From Brevinematales bacterium (GTDB lineage Bacteria > Spirochaetota > Brevinematia > Brevinematales > Thermospiraceae): DNA of 64,000 nucleotides. The notes below the pieces were generated by a model, which was not told the DNA's origin, did no database searches, and saw only the letters and a list, made by a program, of their open reading frames with translations. The stretch is taken from positions 62,001 to 126,000 of the forward strand of contig JAOADA010000003.1 of assembly GCA_026417555.1 (NCBI GenBank), given 5' to 3'. Position numbers and translations under genes: made by a program. This document shows, piece by piece, positions 8,478 through 17,319 of the stretch; the stretch's first letter is position 1, and each line of letters starts with the position of its first letter.

Positions 8478-8564
8478 ATACTCTCCTTTGGTTTTTTCCC
8501 AGTGAATAAAAAGGTTTCTCTCTAACAGTATACGATTCCTCGTGTTTTTTTTCAACTCTTGGTG

Positions 8565-10472
8565 TTATCTTTTCCCAACAAAAAGATTTTTTTCTCCCTC
8601 TCCAAGAGCCAAAAGTGTCTTTCCGTCGAGAGAAAGTACCACTCTCTTCCACTTCCGACTCCCGAGAGTTGTTTGCTCCTGCCAGGTATTTCCCCCATCT
8701 AGGGACACATACACCAAGCCATCCGAAACAGCTGCCGCCAAAATCTGGCCATCCCCTGACATGCTGACACTCTGCCAGTTTTTATCACCCAGTGACACAA
8801 GGGGACTCCAGCTATTCCCTCCATCCGAAGAAAGGTAAAGGTAGCCACTGATCACAGAAGCAAGAAGCTTCTCTCCATTTGCCGAAGAAGCAACAGAGAT
8901 CCAGTACCGGTTTCCAGCAAGTGTATTGGTTTTCCACGTCACCCCTCCGTCGGAAGAGATGCGGGGATACCCACCCTCCACAAGAGCAATGATCTTCATC
9001 CCATCCGAAGAGAGCGCCACCCCTCTCCACATCTGATTTCCCAACGCCACTTGGGGGATCCAATTTGTCCCCGCATCAAAAGAGAGAAAAAGCTGATTCC
9101 CACTTACACTCGCCACAAGACGTTTGCCATCTGAGGACATGGCTAGTGCGTATGCATCCCCAACCGTGCCACTAGCAAGCGATGTCCAATTAGTTCCTTT
9201 ATCAAGAGAGACTTTCACCTCTGTCCCATCACACGCTACTATCCGCTTCCCATCATCAGAACAGGCTCCCACCAACCAGAAGTGTCTGTTTCCTCCTTCA
9301 AACCAGCCTTCACCACGATTCGGAGAAGTATACACATAACCCCCATTTACTATAGCCACAATGATTTCTCCCCCTGCAGAAAGAGCCGCATCTCCCCACG
9401 TACGTGGTCCTGCCGTTTTCCACTCTTCCCAGGTATTGCCCCTATTAGAAGAGAATTTGAGAAAAGAATTGCGCGCACTAAGTGCCATACGCATCCCATC
9501 AACAGACAAGACTATCCGAGGAAAAGAGAGACTCCCCACTCCTGTCTTTTCTGACCATGTGACGCCATTATCGAGAGAAACATACACGGCATCATCAGTC
9601 ACTCCCACCAGTGTACTCCCATCAGGAGAAACAGCCACATCCCACCATTGTCTCGTCCCGGCTGCCGTACACTCTGTCCAGTTCACTCCCTTGTCCAAAG
9701 ACACCCACAGGGATCCTTCGTACACACCGGCTATCATGGTAGTGCCATCAGCCGATGAACTCACAGCCTTCCACGCTTTTTTCCCCAAGGTAGGATGAGC
9801 CGCCCAGTTTGTCCCAGCATTGACAGAACGATAAAGATAGCCACCCCCAGCTACTGCCACCATGATACTTCCGTTTCCTGCTATAGTCACATCACTCCAG
9901 TGAGCAGAAACATCCCCTTGATACCAGGTTTCTCCCCCATTAAGAGAAATAAAAAGAGTTTCATCTGGCACACTGACAACTATTTGCATACCATTAGTCG
10001 AGATGGCTATAGATTCCCACCATCTCTCTCCTGCAGTTATTCTTCTTGCCCAGGTGTTTCCTCCATCCACTGAGGTATAGACATACCCTCCTCCCGAAAC
10101 TTCACTATAGCTCACGGCAACTAACCTCATTCCATCCCCAGAAGAAGCCACGTCTTTCCACTCTTTCAAACCACTCTGTCGTCTTTCCTGCCATGAGAGG
10201 CCACCATCAGACGAGGTCCAGAGATATCCTACCCCTCCCTCTCCCAGACATGCCAAAAGCTTCATCCCATCCGTGGAAGAAGCAATACCCTTCCAGCTAT
10301 TCTCACTTGTCTCTCCCTCTATGGGATACATCTGCCATACAAAAGACGAGGGGATGACAGATTCCTCTTTTGCGCTTTTCCCAGATCCTTGTGAAACACC
10401 ACACCCCCCTATCCAGAGACAAAGGGTCCCGATAACACCTACCCTCATCACCTTTTCCCACATTTTTTTCAT
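8565..10472 (-). CDS. Large lipoprotein with 13 Asp-box (BNR) repeats, beta-propeller
   Basis: A 635-residue protein with a lipoprotein signal (VGVIGTLCLWIGGCG; acylated Cys about residue 24). The rest consists of repeats of about 40-45 residues, each ending in an Asp-box of the form S-x-D-x-G-x-T/N-W. I count 13 such boxes, for example SVDGGNTW, SLDKGVNW and SSDGGVTW. Asp-boxes mark beta-propeller blades in sialidases and in binding proteins; 13 blades suggest two propellers in tandem. The Arg triad of a sialidase is not evident, so a binding or structural surface role is more likely than hydrolysis. The start is set by TAGGAGGA upstream. It follows a metalloprotease lipoprotein gene on the same strand. 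Confidence 0.85.
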   Translation of the reverse strand: MKKMWEKVMRVGVIGTLCLWIGGCGVSQGSGKSAKEESVIPSSFVWQMYPIEGETSENSWKGIASSTDGMKLLACLGEGGVGYLWTSSDGGLSWQERRQSGLKEWKDVASSGDGMRLVAVSYSEVSGGGYVYTSVDGGNTWARRITAGERWWESIAISTNGMQIVVSVPDETLFISLNGGETWYQGDVSAHWSDVTIAGNGSIMVAVAGGGYLYRSVNAGTNWAAHPTLGKKAWKAVSSSADGTTMIAGVYEGSLWVSLDKGVNWTECTAAGTRQWWDVAVSPDGSTLVGVTDDAVYVSLDNGVTWSEKTGVGSLSFPRIVLSVDGMRMALSARNSFLKFSSNRGNTWEEWKTAGPRTWGDAALSAGGEIIVAIVNGGYVYTSPNRGEGWFEGGNRHFWLVGACSDDGKRIVACDGTEVKVSLDKGTNWTSLASGTVGDAYALAMSSDGKRLVASVSGNQLFLSFDAGTNWIPQVALGNQMWRGVALSSDGMKIIALVEGGYPRISSDGGVTWKTNTLAGNRYWISVASSANGEKLLASVISGYLYLSSDGGNSWSPLVSLGDKNWQSVSMSGDGQILAAAVSDGLVYVSLDGGNTWQEQTTLGSRKWKRVVLSLDGKTLLALGEGEKNLFVGKR

Positions 10473-10608
10473 CGTTTTCCTCCTATGGATTTCTTTTTTT
10501 GCTTCCATGCCCCTCTTTTCCCCCTTTTTTAAGAAACCCATAGGTCTTTCATCCAAGGGAAAAGTCCTTCTCTTCTACCTCCCTTCCCAGAAAAAGAGGA
10601 AGAATATT

Positions 10609-12234
10609 TCACAAGTTCGTGATAATCGCCTCCACCTCTATTTGAGGATCATCGGAAATATACACTGTTACGGTACTACCACTCGTCGGTACCCCCTTGA
10701 AGATAAAGGTTGAGTACGGATCAAAGGTGAAGACGTTCTTCGCCGATCGGAAATAATACAACACCGGTCCTGTACTAGATCGGTCATTATTATAACTATT
10801 AAGATCCAAAGCTCGAAGCTCATAACCACTGAGAGAGGCATTGGTCCTATATCCTGTCCACGAAGAAGAAAGGGAAGTGGTATTATAAATATTGGCTTTT
10901 TGCCAGAGGCGAATACTCTCCTTAAAGGTTTTGCCTGCCCCAACCGCCGACAGAGCTGCCTCTACTGCAGCCCCACCTGTTTTGTTTCTCCCTACCCCAG
11001 AGACTATTTCTTTGACAATTCTCGGGGTGGTATTCCGAGCCACGAAGGCAAGATAGGCATACGCCTTCCCATAATCGTAAAGCACATCATCGTCGTCGCT
11101 CCATCTCAAAAGCCCACGTTCCGGTTCGCTCACAAAATAAGACATTCGACTATTATTCACATAGACTCTATCAGCAGACGGAACAAACTCATCAAGAATG
11201 TCCTCCACCATCATGGAACAGGCCTCGTTAAGCCAGGTTTCTTCCTGAACTCCCCCAATGAAATACTTTTGCCCAAAATTGATCATATGCTGAGCCTCGT
11301 GGATCAACGTACTGATACCAAAGCCCGGATAAGAGGTAAGAGTTGGATACGCATCTATCACAAACATCTGTTTCATAGAACTAAAAGTGGTAGAGGGAGG
11401 CTGGTAATTGGTAGGAAAATCATTGATTGGCGCATAATACCCTCCTACAAATCCTCCACTCCCGCTATACCCATCCTGGATATCGTGAAGAAGAATGTAG
11501 ATATTTTTGTTGGCATCCACCCCTCCATCCCCTCCAGGCCCCCCTCCATCCTCATACCCACCAAGGATATTAGTGAGTTTAGCATAGATACCATTTGCCC
11601 CGTTGAAATTCGTGGCTATTTGTGTAACTATGGTGGGCGTGACACGTGTCCCCCAATCATTATCATCTACAAAGATATAGGCTACCCCACCAGCCACCGA
11701 AGAAGGAGACGCCCCCGTTGTCATATTGGTTCCTATGGCACGAAGGGTAGCGGTAATATTGCTATATTTGTTTGCTTGAATATTCACCACCCAAAAGTTA
11801 AGTTTTGTTGTCCCAATAGTCCAATTTGAAGGGTTCTCGCCATAGTTAATAGGAGGAGAGGAACCAAAAGTAAAAGTAGCCTTTGATGAGGAAAAAGAGG
11901 CCCGCCAATTCCCCGTGGGAATATGGTATTGAAACGAAGGAGGAAGCCCCATGATGGGAGTGGATAAGGATGGGGTAAGAGAAAATCCCCCACCGAATGA
12001 TTTTGTAGGAGTGAGTGGAGTAGAAAGATTTTTTCCCCACACCGCAACATTCTTGGTCTCAGTGGTAAGATTGCGCACGGTAACGTACAAAAAATAGCCT
12101 GCTGGAAGGGTGTAGGAGTTTGTTCTTACCGTAGCGACATCGGGTTGTTTTTTTTCCTCTTCAAACAAAAAACACCCATTCACAAGAAAAATAATCACAC
12201 CTACCAAGGGATATATCATTTTCTTGCTATACAT
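10609..12234 (-). CDS. Lipoprotein zinc metalloprotease, peptidase M30-like
   Basis: A 541-residue lipoprotein (IIFLVNGC lipobox, Cys about residue 21). The zinc motif HEAQH sits in TLIHEAQHMINF about residues 315-325, and NEACSMMVEDIL shortly after provides the probable third ligand Glu. This arrangement resembles hyicolysin-type M30 peptidases found in spirochaetes. The N-terminal 200 residues are Thr/Asn/Ser-rich and beta-like. A promoter and AAGGAGGAG lie upstream. The neighbouring Asp-box lipoprotein downstream suggests a surface unit that binds and degrades proteins; that link is inference. Confidence 0.8.
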   Translation of the reverse strand: MYSKKMIYPLVGVIIFLVNGCFLFEEEKKQPDVATVRTNSYTLPAGYFLYVTVRNLTTETKNVAVWGKNLSTPLTPTKSFGGGFSLTPSLSTPIMGLPPSFQYHIPTGNWRASFSSSKATFTFGSSPPINYGENPSNWTIGTTKLNFWVVNIQANKYSNITATLRAIGTNMTTGASPSSVAGGVAYIFVDDNDWGTRVTPTIVTQIATNFNGANGIYAKLTNILGGYEDGGGPGGDGGVDANKNIYILLHDIQDGYSGSGGFVGGYYAPINDFPTNYQPPSTTFSSMKQMFVIDAYPTLTSYPGFGISTLIHEAQHMINFGQKYFIGGVQEETWLNEACSMMVEDILDEFVPSADRVYVNNSRMSYFVSEPERGLLRWSDDDDVLYDYGKAYAYLAFVARNTTPRIVKEIVSGVGRNKTGGAAVEAALSAVGAGKTFKESIRLWQKANIYNTTSLSSSWTGYRTNASLSGYELRALDLNSYNNDRSSTGPVLYYFRSAKNVFTFDPYSTFIFKGVPTSGSTVTVYISDDPQIEVEAIITNL

Positions 12235-12270
12235 ATACTCCTCCTTCTCCCCTTTTCCTTATATACGTAT

Positions 12271-12299
12271 ATCATAGCCTCAAAGGGAAAAAAAATCAA
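12271..12299 (-). promoter_or_regulatory. Sigma-70-type promoter for the M30-like protease gene
   Basis: On the minus strand TTGATT (12299-12294) and TATGAT (12276-12271) are 17 bp apart, about 37 bases before the ATG. It is divergent from the promoter at 12317. Confidence 0.7.
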
Positions 12300-12316
12300 A
12301 AAAAACATGCAAAGTC

Positions 12317-12345
12317 TTGCTTTTTTCCTCTTTTTTCGGTATGAT
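12317..12345 (+). promoter_or_regulatory. Sigma-70-type promoter for the 12373 coiled-coil gene
   Basis: TTGCTT at 12317-12322 and TATGAT at 12340-12345 are 17 bp apart. The dyad TGATA-TGG-TATCA at 12342-12354 overlaps the -10 box and start site and could be an operator. Confidence 0.65.
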
Positions 12346-12372
12346 ATGGTATCATCAAAGAGGAGGAAAACG

Positions 12373-12603
12373 ATGGACAAAAGTATGACCGAAATCATGG
12401 AAAAGGTCAACGCTATCAAAGCAGAACTTGACAAAGTCGAAGGCCGGGTGGTAACTACCCGCGAACATATGGAAAAAATCGAAAACTTCATGGGGCAACT
12501 CAGCAAGGAAATCATCGAGGGTTTTCATATTGTCTCATCCAAGATAAATGCCCTCACCAACGAGGTAAAACACCTTGAAAACATGATAAGCAAAAACAAA
12601 TAA
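12373..12603 (+). CDS. Small coiled-coil protein of unknown function
   Basis: A 76-residue protein that is almost entirely heptad-like helix rich in Lys, Glu and Ile/Leu; segments such as EKVNAIKAELDKVEGR and KINALTNEVKHLENMI suggest a coiled-coil oligomer. There is no signal peptide. The ATG is preceded by AGAGGAGGA, a promoter lies just upstream and a terminator follows, so it is a single-gene transcript. Small coiled coils of this type can be adaptors or phasin-like proteins, but nothing here decides that. Confidence 0.75.
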   Translation: MDKSMTEIMEKVNAIKAELDKVEGRVVTTREHMEKIENFMGQLSKEIIEGFHIVSSKINALTNEVKHLENMISKNK

Positions 12604-12622
12604 CTCTCCCCGGTTTTGTGTG

Positions 12623-12656
12623 GGGACTATTCGCAAGGATAGTCCCTTTGTTTTTC
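12623..12656 (+). terminator. Rho-independent terminator after the coiled-coil gene
   Basis: An 8-bp stem (12623-12630 with 12639-12646) with an 8-base loop is followed by TTTGTTTTT. It lies just upstream of the tldD start. Confidence 0.75.
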
Positions 12657-12677
12657 TTTATTCACACCAAGGCAAGG

Positions 12678-14048
12678 ATGGATGATATGGATATTGAGAC
12701 TCTTCTTTCTTTTCTCCAGGGGGCGGATTACTATGAAATTCATAGTCAAACAACGCATACCACCTCCCTTGTGTACGCCAATGGAACTATTGAGCACCTT
12801 CAGAGAAGTACCACCCGCTTAGGCAATATCCGGGTTCTGTATCAGGGAGGGTGGGGGTTTGTGAGTTTCAATGGAGAGGAGTATAGGCGTTATGCCACAG
12901 AAGCCCTGGAAAATGCACGCCTTGCCTCTCGTTTTCAACACACGCCGCGGAATATCATTCGCCAGGCTCCAATCACCACCACTGTCGTTACTCACCCAGA
13001 GATTTCTCCTTCTTCTTTTACCCTTGAGCAAAAGCTCTCCCTTGTTCGAAGTTACCATGATATGCTAACGCACCCTCGGATTTCCCGGCAAGCCGTTACT
13101 TACCGGGACACGTTAACAGAAACGCTTTTTCTCAATAGCGAGGGAAGTCGTATTGAAATGCACAAAACCTTCACAGGGATTTCCTTTTCCGTGACAGCCA
13201 AGGAGGGCTCTCTCTTTCAACGGGCTGCCGAGTCGGTGGGACAGTATGGGGGAATGGAACTCGTTCTCAACCTTGAAAACAAGGCAGAAACTATCAAAAA
13301 ACGGTCACTTGATCTCCTTCAAGCCCCCCCTGTAGAGGCGGGAACTTACACTGTTGTGCTTGACCCTAGGCTCAGCGGGGTCTTTGCCCATGAGGCTTTT
13401 GGTCACCTTTCAGAAGCAGATTTTCTGGCTGAAAATCCAGATATGCTTGAAGTTATGAAAGAAGGGAGACGTTTTGGCCCAGAGTTTCTCTCTATTGTTG
13501 ACGATGGAAGTATTCCAAATCTCGCGGGCTATACCCCATATGACGATGAGGGGGTCGCTGGAAACAAAACCTATCTCCTCAAAGACGGCATCCTGACAGG
13601 ACGCCTTCACTCCAGAGAAACCGCCTGGAAGATGGGACAGTCCCCCACAGGCAATGCCCGTGCCATAAGCCCTCGCCACCAACCGATCGTTCGTATGACC
13701 AACACTTACATTGAACCTCATGATACTCCCTTTGAGGCTATGATTGAAGGAATTGAGGATGGTATTTATGCGTGTGATTACCTTGGGGGAATGACTAACC
13801 TTGAAATGTTCACCTTTTCTGCAGCTCATGCCTACCGTATCCGAAAGGGGAGAATTTCAGAACTTGTTCGGGATGTTGTCCTCACAGGAAACGTCTTCAC
13901 CACTCTGGAGAATATCCAGGCTGTAGGAAACGATCTCGAACACCATGGGGGACTCGGAGGCTGTGGGAAGGGGGGACAGAGTGGTCTTCCTGTTTCAACA
14001 GGAGGTCCTCATCTCCTCATCACCAATGTGAAAGTAGGCGGGGTATAG
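12678..14048 (+). CDS. tldD: TldD-type zinc metalloprotease
   Basis: TldD pairs with TldE (PmbA) to form a zinc protease that digests unfolded or leader peptides. The zinc motif HEAFGH is at about residues 238-243, and the flanking words TYTVVLDPRLSGVFAHEAFG, AGYTPYDDEGVAGN and the Gly-rich C-terminal GGCGKGGQSGLPVSTGGP are typical. The length, about 456 residues, is normal. Two in-frame ATGs (12678 and 12687) are possible; AAGGATGG is near both. No tldE lies next to it. A terminator precedes it with no obvious promoter between, so its transcription start is unclear. Confidence 0.9.
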   Translation: MDDMDIETLLSFLQGADYYEIHSQTTHTTSLVYANGTIEHLQRSTTRLGNIRVLYQGGWGFVSFNGEEYRRYATEALENARLASRFQHTPRNIIRQAPITTTVVTHPEISPSSFTLEQKLSLVRSYHDMLTHPRISRQAVTYRDTLTETLFLNSEGSRIEMHKTFTGISFSVTAKEGSLFQRAAESVGQYGGMELVLNLENKAETIKKRSLDLLQAPPVEAGTYTVVLDPRLSGVFAHEAFGHLSEADFLAENPDMLEVMKEGRRFGPEFLSIVDDGSIPNLAGYTPYDDEGVAGNKTYLLKDGILTGRLHSRETAWKMGQSPTGNARAISPRHQPIVRMTNTYIEPHDTPFEAMIEGIEDGIYACDYLGGMTNLEMFTFSAAHAYRIRKGRISELVRDVVLTGNVFTTLENIQAVGNDLEHHGGLGGCGKGGQSGLPVSTGGPHLLITNVKVGGV

Positions 14049-14070
14049 ATACATTCCTGAGTCCTCTTTC

Positions 14071-14099
14071 TTGACAGATTTTCGTTTCAGTGATATACT
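14071..14099 (+). promoter_or_regulatory. Sigma-70-type promoter for panB
   Basis: TTGACA at 14071-14076 and TATACT at 14094-14099 are 17 bp apart, just upstream of the panB ribosome binding site GGGAGG. Confidence 0.8.
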
Positions 14100-14121
14100 T
14101 GTGGCATAATGGGAGGTCTCT

Positions 14122-14916
14122 ATGGTTACTGCATCCCGTATCCGAAATCTCAAAGGCAAACGCAAAATCTCCATGCTCACGGCCTATGATTATCTCACTG
14201 CTCGTATTCTTGAGGCAGCTGCGATTGATATTATTTTGGTGGGCGATTCGCTAGGTACCACCATTTTAGGCTACCCAACCACCCTTCCCGTAACCATGGA
14301 TATCATGGTTGCTCACGTGGCCGCTGTCAAACGTGGTGCCCCTAAAACAATGGTCGTCGCTGATATGCCTTTTCTTTCCTATGGGGTCTCAGAAGAAGAG
14401 GCTATCCACAATGCTGGACGCTTTCTCAAAGAAGCAGGGGCAGATGCCATCAAACTCGAAGGTGGCAAGGAAATAACCCCCCTTGTAGAAAAGATGGTTT
14501 CCCTCGGGATCCCCGTGATGGGGCATATTGGACTTCGCCCTCAGCAGGTACTCAAAAGTGGGTATCAGGTAGCGGGACGTACTGAAACCGACATCGAAAC
14601 CCTCAGTGAAGATGCCAAAGCCTTAGAAAAGGCGGGCATTTTCAGCCTGGTACTTGAAGGTACCACAGAAGAGGCAGCCAGACTTATCACAGATATGGTC
14701 TCACTCCCTACCATAGGGATTGGGGCGGGACGCTACACCGATGGGCAGGTGCTCGTCATCACGGACATGCTCGGCTACGAACCTGATCGCACCTATCGAC
14801 ACAACAAGGTGTATGCCAACCTCTATGAGACTATCTTTCGTGCTGTTCTTCAGTACAAGGAAGAGGTGGAAATGGGCATCTTCCCTGCTGAGGAAAATGT
14901 GTTTCACCAAACTTAG
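14122..14916 (+). CDS. panB: 3-methyl-2-oxobutanoate hydroxymethyltransferase
   Basis: PanB makes ketopantoate from 2-oxoisovalerate and methylene-tetrahydrofolate, the first committed step to pantothenate and CoA. The N-terminal block MLTAYDYLTARI, the metal site ILVGDSLG about residues 40-47, VVADMPF, and IKLEGG are present. The 264-residue length is standard. A clear promoter and GGGAGG precede the ATG. No panC or panD is adjacent; a DUF4130 gene follows nine bases later and is probably cotranscribed. Confidence 0.96.
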   Translation: MVTASRIRNLKGKRKISMLTAYDYLTARILEAAAIDIILVGDSLGTTILGYPTTLPVTMDIMVAHVAAVKRGAPKTMVVADMPFLSYGVSEEEAIHNAGRFLKEAGADAIKLEGGKEITPLVEKMVSLGIPVMGHIGLRPQQVLKSGYQVAGRTETDIETLSEDAKALEKAGIFSLVLEGTTEEAARLITDMVSLPTIGIGAGRYTDGQVLVITDMLGYEPDRTYRHNKVYANLYETIFRAVLQYKEEVEMGIFPAEENVFHQT

Positions 14917-14925
14917 GCCCCCTCT

Positions 14926-15639
14926 ATGATTGTTCACGATGGTAGATTTGAGTCCTTCTTTACAGCCCTTGTGATAGCCCTAGAAAGGAAAGATACTTTC
15001 GCAGGACCAGAAGAAAGCCTTTTTGCTGAAGAAAAAGTCCCCCCAGAGAGTGCCCTTGTAGAAGAATGGTTCCGCTCTTTGCGATCCCAGTATGGGAAAG
15101 AAGTACTTGAGGATGTTTTTGTCCTTTTTTTCGCTGATACTTCACACAAAGAACACCTTGTCCTTCATTATGTGCTTCTCCTTCAAGAAAAAGGAAAAAC
15201 CATCCGAGACGCCCTGCAAGATCCCATTATCCATCGCGTGAGAAAGATACGACAGGCCTACTTCCGTGAAGTCCACCGTTTTCAGGGACTGGTTCGTTTC
15301 CGAGAAACAGGAGGCTGGCTCTATGCCCCTATCGAACCAACCCATCATATCCTCCCCTACCTCTGGCCACATTTCCGCCGACGTCTCGCCAAAGAACGCT
15401 GGATCATCCATGATACCTCTCGTGACGTGGCCGTTCTCTATGATGGGAAGATTCATTGGGCTGAGGGTTTTGTTCTCCAAGAAGATATTCACTGTCTTGA
15501 AAGTGAAAAAGAAAAAGAGATCCAAACCCTGTGGAAAAATTTTTATCACAGCATTGCCATACCTGAACGAAAAAACCCAAGACAACAACGCCAAATGATG
15601 CCAAAAAAATACTGGAAATACCTCGTAGAAAAATCATAA
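14926..15639 (+). CDS. DUF4130 protein (putative DNA metabolism protein, partner of a radical SAM enzyme)
   Basis: A 237-residue protein matching the DUF4130 / TIGR03915 family. Its signature is the central run with RFRETGGWLYAPIEPTHHI, the WIIHDTSRDVAVLYDG block, and the C-terminal NPRQQRQMMPKKYWKYLVE. In other bacteria it is encoded beside a radical SAM protein with a helix-hairpin-helix DNA-binding domain, and a role in DNA modification or repair is proposed. That partner is not present here; instead the gene follows panB by nine bases. The biochemical function is not established. Confidence 0.85.
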   Translation: MIVHDGRFESFFTALVIALERKDTFAGPEESLFAEEKVPPESALVEEWFRSLRSQYGKEVLEDVFVLFFADTSHKEHLVLHYVLLLQEKGKTIRDALQDPIIHRVRKIRQAYFREVHRFQGLVRFRETGGWLYAPIEPTHHILPYLWPHFRRRLAKERWIIHDTSRDVAVLYDGKIHWAEGFVLQEDIHCLESEKEKEIQTLWKNFYHSIAIPERKNPRQQRQMMPKKYWKYLVEKS

Positions 15640-15764
15640 AAAGAACATTTTCACCTCCCTAAAATTTCACATTTCCACACAGATCCTCGTATTATAGAAA
15701 GATGGGTATTCCTCTCTTCAAAAAAGAGAATCCAAGACCCATAAATATAGCAAGGAGGTACCCC

Positions 15765-16271
15765 ATGAAAAGACTCTGGTTCATTTTGTCGATTGTCACT
15801 CTCAGTACAGTAACCCTTTTTGGTCAAACCCCACCACCTAACCCCCAGGAGGAAGTTGTTCTCCTCCCTCTTGTGAGAGCAGAGATGAGTCTTTCCGTTG
15901 AGCAAAAACAAAAAATTGAAGCGATTGAAACCAACTTCCAGGCTCAAAATCGAGAAAGAGTCCAACAGCTTAACCAACTTCGAATTCAACTTCGGGAAGC
16001 ATTGACTGCTGACACACTCGATGAACCAAAACTCCTCCAGCTTCAAGAACGTATCGAAACTATTCAGAGAGAGATAGCTCGACTCAGATTTCAGGCAGAT
16101 CTCGAGATGGTAAGAGTCCTCACAAAAGAACAACGCAAAGAATGGCTGAAACGCTCCAGTGCACGACCACAACAGCCAGGACCCAACACTCCCCCTCCCC
16201 CTCAAGGGAATGCAGGAGGCCCAGGACCTCAACCAAAACAACCAGGACCAAACCCTCAGCCTAAAAAGTGA
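15765..16271 (+). CDS. Spy/CpxP-like exported protein with Pro-rich tail
   Basis: A 168-residue protein with a signal peptide (LWFILSIVTLSTVTLFG), then a helical region about residues 40-125 carrying two LTxxQ-like motifs (LSVEQKQKI and LTKEQRKEW), and a C-terminal Pro/Gly/Gln/Asn-rich tail of about 40 residues. The helical part resembles periplasmic Spy/CpxP chaperone-like proteins that respond to envelope stress or metals. The start is fixed by AAGGAGGT. A paralogue lies 560 bases downstream (16831). The low-complexity tail is unusual for Spy and may anchor to the wall or bind protein. Confidence 0.8.
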   Translation: MKRLWFILSIVTLSTVTLFGQTPPPNPQEEVVLLPLVRAEMSLSVEQKQKIEAIETNFQAQNRERVQQLNQLRIQLREALTADTLDEPKLLQLQERIETIQREIARLRFQADLEMVRVLTKEQRKEWLKRSSARPQQPGPNTPPPPQGNAGGPGPQPKQPGPNPQPKK

Positions 16272-16291
16272 CTCTTTTCTCTTCTTTTTCT

Positions 16292-16326
16292 CCCCGGTAT
16301 CAGAAGGTTGTCCCCTGATACCGGGG
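16292..16326 (+). other. Perfect 12-bp hairpin after the Spy-like gene
   Basis: Arms 16292-16303 and 16315-16326 are perfectly complementary with an 11-base loop. No T run follows, so it may stabilise the mRNA 3' end rather than terminate by the intrinsic route. Confidence 0.6.
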
Positions 16327-16830
16327 AAGTCTGATTCTCAAAAGTCACCAGAACTTGTTGCGGGGAGGACGTGCACTTTTCTCCAGAAGAGGAAAAATGA
16401 TCTCCCTTTTGTCCTGTGGTGAAAAAAGAAACGGGGTATCTCCTCAGTCCTCCTCACAAAGAAAGCCTCTCTTTTTTTCATGGGAAAGTCGTGTGAGTTT
16501 TTTTCTCATACGAAGAAAAAAGACAGATTTTCGAAAACCTTGAAGACAAAAGGCATGGCTTTTGTTTTTCTATGGGAAGTTCTCTCCTTTTCTCAAAAAA
16601 ATACTGATAATTCTTTCTTCATAAAAAAATAGAAAAACAGACTTTGAGAGAAGGAGAGAGCATTTTATTGTTGTTTTTTTCGCACAATCTCCTCTCCACG
16701 ACTCTCTCCTCGTCTCTACGTCCCACACCAAGAATACGTCTCAAAAAGAGAGAAAAGAAATTCTGCAACTTTTTCTCACTTTGCTCCCTTATTATAATGA
16801 AAACACATTACTCACCACAAGGAGGAGAGT
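16327..16830. other. Non-coding interval between the two Spy-like genes
   Basis: About 500 bases with no credible gene. A weak terminator-like hairpin (ACAAAAG paired with CTTTTGT, then T-rich) lies around 16545-16575, and TATAAT at 16793-16798 is a likely -10 box for the 16831 gene, with no good -35. The hairpin would fit the end of a small RNA, but I see no promoter for one. Confidence 0.4.
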
Positions 16831-17289
16831 ATGAGAAGATCCGTATGGACAATGGTTATGGTTAGTGTCGTTGGTGTCTCTATGTTTTTTGGTCAGATGG
16901 GCCCTGGAATGGGTCAAGGTACCGGTCCCCAAGGAAAAGTGCCTGGAAGAGGAATGCAAGGAATCAGCATGCTCACCAATCTCACCCAGGAACAACGGGA
17001 TAAGATCTTTGCCATCCAGCAAAACCTCCGTAAAGAGAGTGTCGCTCTCGATACAGAGGCCGATCAAATCCGTTATGATCTCCACAAGGTCATGACAGCT
17101 ACTTCCCTGGACGAAAAAAAAGCCAAAGAACTTTATGCGAAACTTCAGTCTGTCCAACAAAAAATTGCTCAGCGCCGCTTTGAGGCCGAGTTAGAGATAT
17201 TCAAGATCCTCACTCCAGAACAAAGACAGCAACTCCAAAACCTCCCCCCTCGTCCTGGCTATATGGGGAAAAAAGGACAGAAATGGTAA
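16831..17289 (+). CDS. Spy/CpxP-like exported protein
   Basis: A 152-residue exported protein (signal MVMVSVVGVSMFFG) with a Gly/Met-rich linker, then a helical domain with two LTxxQ motifs, LTQEQRDKI and LTPEQRQQL, bracketing a charged helix pair. This matches the Spy/CpxP periplasmic family; the Met-rich N-terminal linker could bind copper or similar metals, which is inference. It is paralogous to 15765-16271: the central helix reads similarly (Q..I.QRRFEAELEIFKILTPEQR versus REIARLRFQADLEMVRVLTKEQR). AAGGAGGAG and a -10 TATAAT precede it and a terminator follows. Confidence 0.82.
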   Translation: MRRSVWTMVMVSVVGVSMFFGQMGPGMGQGTGPQGKVPGRGMQGISMLTNLTQEQRDKIFAIQQNLRKESVALDTEADQIRYDLHKVMTATSLDEKKAKELYAKLQSVQQKIAQRRFEAELEIFKILTPEQRQQLQNLPPRPGYMGKKGQKW

Positions 17290-17319
17290 AAACACCTACA
17301 CACCAAACCTCCTTACAAA

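Noticed and set aside
8565-10472. DNA repeat array
   Set aside because: The periodicity is protein-level Asp-box repeats with diverged codons, not a DNA satellite.
10900-11829. 309-codon plus-strand open frame
   Set aside because: Antisense to the M30-like protease; no start context and low-complexity basic composition.
16545-16575. Terminator of an unannotated small RNA
   Set aside because: The hairpin is only 7 bp and no promoter is visible upstream, so I did not call an RNA.
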